Source of the DNA: Chlamydiota bacterium
Lineage (GTDB): Bacteria > Chlamydiota > Chlamydiia > Chlamydiales > Rhabdochlamydiaceae
Direction: 5' to 3'
DNA length: 14,365 nucleotides
Assembly: GCA_023265495.1 (NCBI GenBank)
Contig: JAHFTP010000020.1
Span: 1 to 14,365 of the forward strand
In this document: piece after piece, positions 7,091 to 13,566 of the stretch
How the letters are laid out: each line of letters begins with the position of its first letter
How positions within the stretch are numbered: the first letter of the stretch is position 1
Position numbers and translations under genes: made by a program
The notes under the pieces: generated by a model
Databases searched by the model: none
What the model saw: the letters and a program-made list of their open reading frames with translations, nothing else
Told to the model about the DNA's origin: nothing

Positions 7091-8581
7091 ATGCAAATCA
7101 GTATCAATGAAAGCCTTTCCTCTAGAGCAGGTTTCGATCTCCTTATTCTCCCTTGTTTGCAAAAGGGAGGAAAACCTTGTTTTTCATTTCAAGGCAAGGA
7201 GTTTGCAGAGATCTGCGATCCTGTAATGAGGCAAGGAGATTTTAAAGGAAAAGCGGAAGAAACATTGCTTTTGTATAGCTCTCGTGGAAAAGAAAAAAGA
7301 TGGCTTCTGCTTGGCCTTGGCAGCAAAGAAGAGTGTAGCTTAGAGCAAGTCCGGCGCAGTTTTGCTGCAGCTGTGGCACTTTGTAAGAAGAAACATTGGA
7401 CAGAGATCAGCGCGGTAGTTCCGGAAGGCTCTTCCTTGGAGGAGCCGTCTTTAGTCAAGGCCTTGATAGAAGGGGTCGGCCTAGCAGGTTACTGTTTTGA
7501 CAAGCTGAAAAGTGAGGCTTTAGTCAAAGAGGCTCCCTACAAGGTAAAAAAACTACAATTGGTTGGATGCAGCAAAAAGCTACTTCCTCCAGCCCAAGAG
7601 GCATACTCTGTTGTAGAGAGTGTGAATTTCGTTAGAGACTTAGTGAACTCCAATGCAGATGAGATCCATCCACATGCTCTAGCCGGCATCGCTAAAGACT
7701 TGCAGAAGGAATTTGCTAAGGTCAAGGTGACCGTCCTAGGAAAGAAAGAGCTGGAAAAGGAAAAGATGGGGCTTATTCTTGCCGTTAATCGAGGGGCGAG
7801 CGTAGATCCTGCTGTGATCGTACTGGAATATCGGGGAGATCCTTCCTCCAAAGATTGTACGGCGATTGTGGGGAAAGGCGTGACCTTTGATACGGGAGGG
7901 CTTAACCTCAAGCCTACAGGTAGTATAGAAACGATGAAGTGTGATATGGCAGGGGCGGGGGCTGTGCTGGGCCTTGTGCAAGCGGCAGCGCGTCTTGGCA
8001 TAAGAAAGAATATACTAGGGGTTATTGCCTCCGCAGAGAATGCAATCAGTGCCAATAGCTATAAACCCGGTGATGTGTACAAGAGCGCCTCCGGCAAGAC
8101 AGTAGAGATCACTAATACAGATGCAGAGGGACGGCTCGTGCTGGCAGATGCGCTCACCTACGTCCAGAGGAAGCATCAGCCAAGCCGTATCATTGATTTA
8201 GCGACGTTAACTGGAGGGATCGTCATTGCTCTTGGAGAGGAGGCGACGGGTCTTTTTTCCAATAATGATAAGCTAGCCACAGCGCTCGTTGAAGCGGGAG
8301 ATCGCTGTTTTGAAAGGGTGTGGCGCATGCCCCTATATCCGGAGCATAAGGAAGCGTTAAAATCCCCTATAGCAGACATGAAAAATTCGGCGGGGAGAAA
8401 AGCCTCCTCTTGTACGGGGGCGATGTTTTTAGGGCAGTTCATTGAACGTGATACCCCCTGGGCACATTTGGATATAGCCGGCACGGCTTATCTTTCTGAG
8501 ACAAAACCTTATCATCCCACCTATGCGACCGGTGTAGGGGTAAGGCTTCTGCTTGAGTTCTTTTCCCGTCTGAAAACGTAA
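7091..8581 (+). CDS. pepA: Leucyl aminopeptidase (M17 family, PepA)
   Basis: A 496-residue cytosolic di-metal aminopeptidase that removes N-terminal residues, preferring Leu, and recycles peptides; members usually form hexamers. The N-terminal domain (about 1-160) is variable as expected and the catalytic domain occupies the rest. Active-site residues are complete: Lys262 and Asp267 in GKGVTFDTGGLNLKP, catalytic Lys274, Asp285 in MKCDMAGAGAV, and Asp344/Glu346 with Arg348 in the family signature NTDAEGRL (342-349). All sit eight positions before the E. coli PepA equivalents as I recall them. The ATG at 7091 has GGAG eight bases upstream. It is 35 bases after ssb and 11 bases before the next gene, consistent with cotranscription. 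E. coli PepA also binds DNA; nothing here shows whether this one does. Confidence 0.97.
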   Translation: MQISINESLSSRAGFDLLILPCLQKGGKPCFSFQGKEFAEICDPVMRQGDFKGKAEETLLLYSSRGKEKRWLLLGLGSKEECSLEQVRRSFAAAVALCKKKHWTEISAVVPEGSSLEEPSLVKALIEGVGLAGYCFDKLKSEALVKEAPYKVKKLQLVGCSKKLLPPAQEAYSVVESVNFVRDLVNSNADEIHPHALAGIAKDLQKEFAKVKVTVLGKKELEKEKMGLILAVNRGASVDPAVIVLEYRGDPSSKDCTAIVGKGVTFDTGGLNLKPTGSIETMKCDMAGAGAVLGLVQAAARLGIRKNILGVIASAENAISANSYKPGDVYKSASGKTVEITNTDAEGRLVLADALTYVQRKHQPSRIIDLATLTGGIVIALGEEATGLFSNNDKLATALVEAGDRCFERVWRMPLYPEHKEALKSPIADMKNSAGRKASSCTGAMFLGQFIERDTPWAHLDIAGTAYLSETKPYHPTYATGVGVRLLLEFFSRLKT

Positions 8582-8592
8582 AAGAGTTTTTT

Positions 8593-9519
8593 GTGGACAG
8601 GGGAAAAATAGTTCGTTTCATCGTGACAGAAAAGGAGCATCAAATGACGCTCCTTTCCTTTCTTAAAGTACACTGCACAGATGCCCCATCCGTGAAAAAA
8701 ATGAAGAAAGCCATCGATGCCAAGTGTTGCAAGGTTAATGGCAGGGTAGAGACTTTTTCCTCTTTTGTTTTAGCAAGGGGGGATGTGGTGCAGTTTACTG
8801 CAAAGTTCTTTGCTGAAAAACAGGAAGTGGCGATTATTCCTTTATTTGAGGATGAGGATTTGCTCATTTGCAATAAGCCTTGCGGGCTTGTCAGCGACAG
8901 TGTTCTCTTCCGCAAGATGCTCCATAGGGAGAAGGATTTCTTAGAGCTCGTCCATCGCTTAGATAAAGATACGACTGGGGTGATTGTCCTAGCGAAAACA
9001 GCGTTTATGCAAGAAGAAATGAAAAAGCTTTTTTCTCAAAGAAAGGTGCACAAATATTACCTTGCTTTGGTAGAGGGCTCCCCTCGGGCTAAAGAGGGAG
9101 TCATAGACTCCCTCTTAGAAAAAAAGAAAGAGTATCATGGCCAGACGATCTACGGCTCTGGAAATACGGGGCACAGAGCTCTCACCTACTGGAAAAGGCT
9201 CTCTACAGGTAAAGGCGCTAGTCTGACCCTCTGCGAGCCCGTTACAGGAAGGACGCATCAAATTAGAGTCCATATGAAAGAGCTGGGGCATCCCGTATTA
9301 GGAGATCATCAGTATGGAAGTAAGTCTCCTTGTCCTATAGAACCCGGACGGCATCTTCTCCACGCCTATGGTGTTGTTTTTACCCATCCTAAAACCCAGC
9401 AAGAGATGAGAGTTGTGGCTCCCATCCCTGCAGATTTTATGCAGATAGCCGGTTTTTTTAACGTGTGTTTGCGTGCCTTATTTTCTCTGGTCTTTTCCCA
9501 AAAAGAAGAAAAAGGCTAA
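8593..9519 (+). CDS. RluA-family RNA pseudouridine synthase
   Basis: Converts specific uridines in rRNA or tRNA to pseudouridine; the target cannot be assigned from sequence alone. Domains in order: an S4-like RNA-binding region (about 18-70, with CKVNGRV at 46-52 and RGDVVQF at 62-68), then the synthase core with EDEDLLICNKPCGL (86-99), the catalytic motif HRLDKDTTGV (121-130, Asp124) typical of the RluA group, KYYLALVEG (154-162) and GRTHQIRVHMK (219-229). The start at GTG 8593 is favoured because the strand RFIVTE (8-13) before the S4 region is a normal part of the family. A competing ATG at 8644 has a better Shine-Dalgarno (AAAGGAG) but would remove that strand. It follows pepA by 11 bases. 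Its last 110 bases are duplicated at 11051-11160, and its stop lies two bases from the stop of the convergent ATPase gene. Confidence 0.93.
   Translation: MDRGKIVRFIVTEKEHQMTLLSFLKVHCTDAPSVKKMKKAIDAKCCKVNGRVETFSSFVLARGDVVQFTAKFFAEKQEVAIIPLFEDEDLLICNKPCGLVSDSVLFRKMLHREKDFLELVHRLDKDTTGVIVLAKTAFMQEEMKKLFSQRKVHKYYLALVEGSPRAKEGVIDSLLEKKKEYHGQTIYGSGNTGHRALTYWKRLSTGKGASLTLCEPVTGRTHQIRVHMKELGHPVLGDHQYGSKSPCPIEPGRHLLHAYGVVFTHPKTQQEMRVVAPIPADFMQIAGFFNVCLRALFSLVFSQKEEKG
9410..9519. repeat. Left copy of 110-bp duplication flanking the ATPase gene
   Basis: Aligns without gaps to 11051-11160 (offset 1641) with 18 differences by my count, about 84% identity, rising to 89% over the first 90 bases. Similarity fades before 9410 and stops at 9519. 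This copy is the functional 3' end of the pseudouridine synthase gene. On the minus strand it also carries a remnant of the POT transporter tail: 9458-9499 reads GKRPEKIRHANTR then TAA, against VKKLEKMRHANTL then TGA in the live gene, with the stop at the homologous position. Confidence 0.9.
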
Positions 9520-9521
9520 TT

Positions 9522-10856
9522 CTACAAGAGCGTGTAGGCTTCTTGTACTAATCTCGGAAGTTGCTCTATGAGATATAAGGGAATCGTCAGTAAAGATTTT
9601 TCAAAAGAAAAAGGAACTTCCGATATGCGAACGCCCAAGGGGAGTTTTTTTTCCTCGAGAAATATCTTTAATGAGCGGAGAGATCCCGTTGATCTTGATT
9701 TTACTTCAAGTGGAATGATATGGGAATCCACAGCAATAAGATAGTCTATCTCAGCGCTGCTGCTCTTTTGCTCACGGGCCCAAAAGAAGAGGTTGTTTTT
9801 TTCTTCTTTCCCCATATAAGAGAGCAGCTCTTGTCCTACGAGTTGTTCTGCTAGTGCTCCGTTATTAATAAGAAGAAGATCCTTTTTGAATAAGAGATCA
9901 AGATCTAAATGGCAGGCTTTTTTTACAAGGCCAATATCTAAGAAAAGCATTTTACTTTTCTTTTCGTTCATGTCTGTAGTAAAAGGGATTCCTGAGCCTG
10001 ATGTGGCGTGGACTAAAATGATAAGTCCTGCGTCACAAAGTTTTAGCAGGGCTCCTTTTACTGCTTTAGCGGGTGTATCAGGATCGAGTTTTGTGTATTT
10101 TAGCCACTCTGAGACAAGGGCTGGTGCTTTGGTGAAAATGGTTTGTAAAAGCGCATGTTGTGTGTGTTTTGCGTATTTGCCAAAGTCGTTGCGGTAGGTG
10201 GAAAGAACAGCTGTTTGCAATTCCCCGCATCGCTGAAGATTTTTTGTTTGCAGATATTCTGCAATAACGGCAGGCATACCTCCAAGTGAGCAATATTCTC
10301 TTAGTAGAGTAAGTAGGCGGCTATGAACAACATCTTCAATAGTGTCGTGGATGTGGATCGTTTTCATGTATTCTCTTAGCTTGTGATTTCCCGATGCATC
10401 GAGATATTCTCCAAAAGAGAGTGGCCTTACGTATTTGAATTCGATTCTGCCGACAGGCATGCGAAAGTTTTCATCGTTTATCACAAATTCAAGAAGGGAG
10501 CCGGCTCCAATAACATGAAGTTTGGGCATTTGTTCCTTAAAATAGCGCAAAGCTAAAATAGCTCGCGGGGATTCCTGGATTTCATCGATGAATAAAAGCG
10601 TTTTCCCAATATGAATAGATGAGCCTGTGACCAGTTCTATGGAGTTGATGATTTTCTGAGGTTCTAAAGTGTCAAAACATCGTATGTATTCAGGATGTTG
10701 CTCTAAGTTAACGAGAACAAAATGATCAAAATTTTCTTTGCCGAACTTTTCTATAACATGACTTTTCCCCACTTGCCGGGCGCCGCGTATAAGAAGCGGC
10801 ATGGGATCTCTAAGCTGTTTCCATCTGTGCAAATCTTTTTCTATATCTCGTTGCAT
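9522..10856 (-). CDS. AAA+ ATPase with C-terminal DUF4143 domain
   Basis: A 444-residue member of the AAA_14/DUF4143 group of bacterial and archaeal P-loop ATPases, patchily distributed and of unclear function. Walker A is GARQVGKS (25-32), Walker B LLFIDEIQE (87-95), and a sensor-like GAGS is at 117-120 followed by the group's RxxEF and LSFGEY (137-151). The C-terminal part (about 300-444) has the spacing of a PD-(D/E)XK nuclease-like fold: Glu337 in GALAEQLVGQEL, Asp371 in EIDYLI, and Glu384-Val-Lys386 in IIPLEVKS. No frameshift or missing key residue is seen, so the gene looks intact. The ATG at 10856 has a strong AGGAAGGA upstream and a promoter with dyads. Convergent with the pseudouridine synthase gene (two bases between stops) and bracketed by a 110-bp duplication, which implies it arrived by insertion. 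Confidence 0.93.
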   Translation of the reverse strand: MQRDIEKDLHRWKQLRDPMPLLIRGARQVGKSHVIEKFGKENFDHFVLVNLEQHPEYIRCFDTLEPQKIINSIELVTGSSIHIGKTLLFIDEIQESPRAILALRYFKEQMPKLHVIGAGSLLEFVINDENFRMPVGRIEFKYVRPLSFGEYLDASGNHKLREYMKTIHIHDTIEDVVHSRLLTLLREYCSLGGMPAVIAEYLQTKNLQRCGELQTAVLSTYRNDFGKYAKHTQHALLQTIFTKAPALVSEWLKYTKLDPDTPAKAVKGALLKLCDAGLIILVHATSGSGIPFTTDMNEKKSKMLFLDIGLVKKACHLDLDLLFKKDLLLINNGALAEQLVGQELLSYMGKEEKNNLFFWAREQKSSSAEIDYLIAVDSHIIPLEVKSRSTGSLRSLKIFLEEKKLPLGVRISEVPFSFEKSLLTIPLYLIEQLPRLVQEAYTLL

Positions 10857-10884
10857 AATCCTTCCTCTAGACCTTCTAAAATAG

Positions 10885-10913
10885 AGTATGGCATAGTTTT
10901 GTATATTTTACAA
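10885..10913 (-). promoter_or_regulatory. Predicted promoter of the ATPase gene
   Basis: On the minus strand TTGTAA (10908-10913) and CATACT (10885-10890) are separated by 17 bases, matching sigma-70-type -35 and -10 boxes at four and five of six positions. Transcription would start near 10878, about 20 bases before the ATG at 10856. The -35 box is inside the repeat that is listed separately, so a protein bound there would block or contact RNA polymerase. Confidence 0.5.
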
Positions 10914-10954
10914 GGGTGTTTTATGCTATATTGTAATATTTTACAAGGATGTTT
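10899..10954. repeat. Paired direct repeats with dyads at the ATPase promoter
   Basis: The 19-base sequence ATATTTTACAAGGRTGTTT occurs at 10903-10921 and 10936-10954, identical at 18 of 19 positions, with a 33-base period (close to three helical turns). Each copy forms the right part of a dyad TTGTA-N5/6-TACAA (10899-10913 and 10931-10946). The first overlaps the predicted -35 box. This layout suggests an operator for autoregulation or a specific regulator. Confidence 0.5.
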
Positions 10955-10956
10955 AG

Positions 10957-11050
10957 TTATGGATATGACTGTTTTAATAGGTTGTTTTGTTTGTTTATAT
11001 GCACATCATACTTGAAATAAACGACTTAACGTGTATATGTGCTGGGGTGG
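10957..11050. other. Remaining upstream part of the inserted segment
   Basis: AT-rich, with no credible gene. It includes an inverted repeat GCACAT (11001-11006) / ATGTGC (11037-11042) with a long loop. It ends where similarity to the left duplicate begins, so it probably marks the right boundary of the segment that brought the ATPase gene. Confidence 0.4.
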
Positions 11051-11160
11051 GAGTTGTAGCTCCCATCCAGGCAGATTTTATGCAGATAGCCGGTTTTCTC
11101 AAAGTGTGTTTGCGTGCCTCATTTTCTCTAGTTTTTTCACTAAGAGAAGGAGCACGATAG
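11051..11160 (+). pseudogene. Right copy of 110-bp duplication: remnant of the pseudouridine synthase 3' end
   Basis: In the plus-strand frame starting at 11053 it reads VVAPIQADFMQIAGFLKVCL and on to a TAG at 11158-11160. The intact gene reads VVAPIPADFMQIAGFFNVCL in the same place and also has exactly 35 codons from this point to its stop. The remnant has no upstream part of the synthase gene. Its last 62 bases (11099-11160) are at the same time the coding end of the POT transporter on the minus strand, which explains why it has been kept. Confidence 0.88.
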
Positions 11161-12397
11161 CGGAGAGGAAGGCAATGACAACAAAGACATTGAAGAACTC
11201 ACTGAGCTTGAACTCATTCATGAAAGAAGCAAAGGTTCCGCCTAGGTAAAAGGCGACTCCTATGCATACGTACCATACGCCCACTAAGAAAGCGGTATAC
11301 CTATGGGGAGATAGGTGGGTAATAAGGGAGAGGCCTATAGGACAAATGAGCATCTCGCCTAGTGCCATAACGCCGTAGGCTACCACGAGGTAAGAGGGGC
11401 CCACGAGTCCGGTGAGTGCTCCTTGCGGGATTTTTCTTGTGGCGAATGTCATGATGAGAAAACAGAGCCCCATGGCAAACAGACTTAGGGCGCATTTCAT
11501 AGGGGGCGTCGGGTCTTTTTTCTTTGAAACTAAGTAAGAATAGCCCATGGCCAAAGGATAAGCGAGGAGAATAAGGTACAAGCTTTCCATAGAGAGGAAC
11601 CAGGAAGGGGGGATTTCAAAGTTTCCTATTTGTCTGTCGACAAAGCGCAGAGCTACCAGGTTCATAGAGGACCCTCCCTGGTTATAGGCAAACCAAAAGA
11701 AGATCGAAAAGAACGCTAAAGTGAGGATCACAAAAATCCTATTTTTTTCGTGTTTATGTAACTTTGCCGGAAACTGTATAGACTTTTGTGATCTTTCTTT
11801 TTTAGCGCTATTGTCGAGATCGACTTTGCGCATAATGGAACGGAAAGGGGCAAGTCCGAGTATTTGTACGCAGCCGGCGAGAAGAAACGCTAGGTTCCAA
11901 TGCTTATTTTGGCCCATAGCACCTAGTAAGATCATAGCTGCAAATACGCCTATGTTGACTGCAGCATAATAGATAGAGAAACCCCCATCTCTTAGGGCGT
12001 GTTTGTTGTGGTAGACCCTTCCTAAGATCGCATAGACGCTAGGGGTGAATATAGCGCCTCCGATAGCTGTGAAAACAAGAGCTAAGTACACAAGAGGTAA
12101 CACTCCTGTTGCAATCAAAAAGCAGCCAATGGCTGTGGAAATACATCCCCAGATCACAGGGAGTCTATACCCCAGCCTGTCGGCTATGTAGCCACCGAGA
12201 AGGGGTAGGATAAAAGCAGCGCCGGTAAAAATACCAAATATCTGGTCTGCGTGGCTATCGGAGAGACTGTGCGCCTGGACTAGATAGAGAACCAGCAGAT
12301 TGCCGATGCCCCAAAAAGCAAATCTTTGACACATCTCTGTGAGAGCGAGTAGATACATTTCTCTAGGATGTTTTGTTTTACATAGTGCAAATGCCAT
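11099..12397 (-). CDS. POT/PTR2-family proton-coupled transporter
   Basis: A 432-residue MFS-fold membrane protein of the proton-dependent oligopeptide transporter family, usually importing di- and tripeptides. Family features: EMCQRFAFWGI (21-31) in helix 1, equivalent to the ExxERFxYYG motif; GGYIADRLGYRLPVIWG after helix 2; TPSVYAILGRVYH; GGFSIYYAAVNIGVFAA, equivalent to the PTR2 FxxFYxxINxG motif; and late in the protein GEMLICPIGLSLITHLSP, matching the family's GE-xxxxPxGLxxxxxxxP. The second Glu of ExxER, implicated in proton coupling, is Gln24 here. A peptide substrate is the default but the change leaves other substrates possible. The ATG at 12397 has GAGG upstream at normal spacing. 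The gene's end lies in the right copy of the 110-bp duplication. It is divergent from the heptosyltransferase gene across 92 bases. Confidence 0.9.
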   Translation of the reverse strand: MAFALCKTKHPREMYLLALTEMCQRFAFWGIGNLLVLYLVQAHSLSDSHADQIFGIFTGAAFILPLLGGYIADRLGYRLPVIWGCISTAIGCFLIATGVLPLVYLALVFTAIGGAIFTPSVYAILGRVYHNKHALRDGGFSIYYAAVNIGVFAAMILLGAMGQNKHWNLAFLLAGCVQILGLAPFRSIMRKVDLDNSAKKERSQKSIQFPAKLHKHEKNRIFVILTLAFFSIFFWFAYNQGGSSMNLVALRFVDRQIGNFEIPPSWFLSMESLYLILLAYPLAMGYSYLVSKKKDPTPPMKCALSLFAMGLCFLIMTFATRKIPQGALTGLVGPSYLVVAYGVMALGEMLICPIGLSLITHLSPHRYTAFLVGVWYVCIGVAFYLGGTFASFMNEFKLSEFFNVFVVIAFLSAIVLLLLVKKLEKMRHANTL

Positions 12398-12489
12398 AGA
12401 ACCTCGGATAAACTTGTAAAGTATTTATTTGATCCTACCCTTTTTATTACAGCTAAGGTATCTTTTTTTCTAGCAAAAGTTTAACTGTT

Positions 12490-13566
12490 ATGGAATCTAT
12501 ACTCATAATTAAGACATCGGCCATAGGGGATGTGATCCAATCATTTCCTGTGGTTGATTATTTACACCGGTGTTTTCCCGAGGCTAAAATTTCTTGGGTG
12601 GTAGAAAAAGCCTCTTCTGGGTTGGTAGGTGCTCATCCCCACATCTATGAAGTCCTTTCCGTCGATACAAAGAGATGGAAAAAGCAGCTCTTTTCCTTGC
12701 ATACATGGAAGGAGATAAAAGCTTTTTTGCTTCGTCTCAGAGAAAAAAAATATGATGTTGTTTTTGATTTGCAAGGCAATACGAAGTCTGGTGTTTTGTT
12801 GTTTTTTGCTAGGGCTAAAGACAAGGTAGGCTTTTCTTGGAATAGTGTGCCAGAGAAGTGTAATGTTTTATTTACGACGATGCGCTTTGATGTGGAGAGG
12901 TCTATCTCTTGCAGAGAGCAATACGTATCGCTAGCGCGGTGCTATTTTAGGAATAGCTTCTCATTTGCGAGCGAGCCGCTTCGGTTGCTTCTTAATAAAG
13001 AAGAAACAGACAAGAAGAAAACGATTCTCTCTACTTTTCCCTTTGACGGGTCTTTTCGCCTTATGGTGGCTTTTGGCTCTAACTGGAAAAATAAGCAGTT
13101 AAGTGAAGAGACACTGCTTGCTTGTCTTACTGCTTTGAGTCAGCACAGAAAAAGTCATCTTTTCTTTGTTTTTGGAAGTAGCAAAGAAAAGGAGCAAGCA
13201 GAAAGGCTGCAATCCTTTTTTTCTCGGTGTAGCACCGTCTTAGAGGAGATGACACTTCCTCTCTTGCAAGCAGTAATATATGAGATGGACGGCGTCTTTA
13301 CCGTGGACTCGGCCGCGCTACACCTTTGTGGGACTACGACCACGCCAAGCTTTAGCGTATTTGGCTCTTCTTCTTCTTTGATTTATAAACCTCTAAGCGA
13401 AAGACATTATAGCGTGCAGGGAGTTTGCCCTTATGGTAAGCAATTTGTTAAGCGCTGTCCTGTTCTTAGAAGCTGTTCCACAGGGAGCTGCATAAAAGAC
13501 CTTTCTGCTGAGAATTTAGGCAATCAGCTTATTGCATGGAGTCAAGGCGTGAGAAAAGGAGGGTGA
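12490..13566 (+). CDS. waaC: Glycosyltransferase family 9, heptosyltransferase I-like (WaaC)
   Basis: A 358-residue GT-B-fold enzyme, expected to transfer L-glycero-D-manno-heptose from an ADP-activated donor to Kdo in the LPS inner core at the cytoplasmic face of the inner membrane. The N-terminus KTSAIGDVIQSFPVV (8-22) contains the catalytic-region Asp14 of GxGD-like WaaC/WaaF enzymes; ISWVVEKASS, then RRW-like KRWKK (61-65) and YDVVFDLQGNTKSG (88-101) match WaaC closely. In the C-terminal domain, FGSNWKNKQL (195-204) and TVDSAALHL (271-279) are donor-binding segments. Cysteines at 313, 323, 329 and 334 form the Cys-rich tail common in GT9 proteins. WaaC versus another GT9 member is inferred from overall resemblance. 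No clear Shine-Dalgarno sequence precedes the ATG. Its 3' end overlaps the convergent gene by 38 bases. Confidence 0.85.
   Translation: MESILIIKTSAIGDVIQSFPVVDYLHRCFPEAKISWVVEKASSGLVGAHPHIYEVLSVDTKRWKKQLFSLHTWKEIKAFLLRLREKKYDVVFDLQGNTKSGVLLFFARAKDKVGFSWNSVPEKCNVLFTTMRFDVERSISCREQYVSLARCYFRNSFSFASEPLRLLLNKEETDKKKTILSTFPFDGSFRLMVAFGSNWKNKQLSEETLLACLTALSQHRKSHLFFVFGSSKEKEQAERLQSFFSRCSTVLEEMTLPLLQAVIYEMDGVFTVDSAALHLCGTTTTPSFSVFGSSSSLIYKPLSERHYSVQGVCPYGKQFVKRCPVLRSCSTGSCIKDLSAENLGNQLIAWSQGVRKGG

Noticed and set aside
7537..8055. Long minus-strand open frame opposite pepA
   Set aside because: It lies wholly within a conserved aminopeptidase gene with intact active-site codons and its translation resembles no family.
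9523..9547. Hairpin TACAAGA ... TCTTGTA after the pseudouridine synthase stop
   Set aside because: It lies inside the ATPase coding end and has no T run after it, so it is not supported as a terminator.
9522..10856. ATPase as part of a toxin-antitoxin or multi-gene defence island
   Set aside because: There is no partner gene beside it; both neighbours are ordinary synthase and transporter genes, so only a single-gene cassette can be supported.
11001..11042. Inverted repeat GCACAT/ATGTGC as a mobile-element end
   Set aside because: Only six bases with a 30-base loop and no matching copy at the left boundary near 9520, so it cannot be called terminal repeats.
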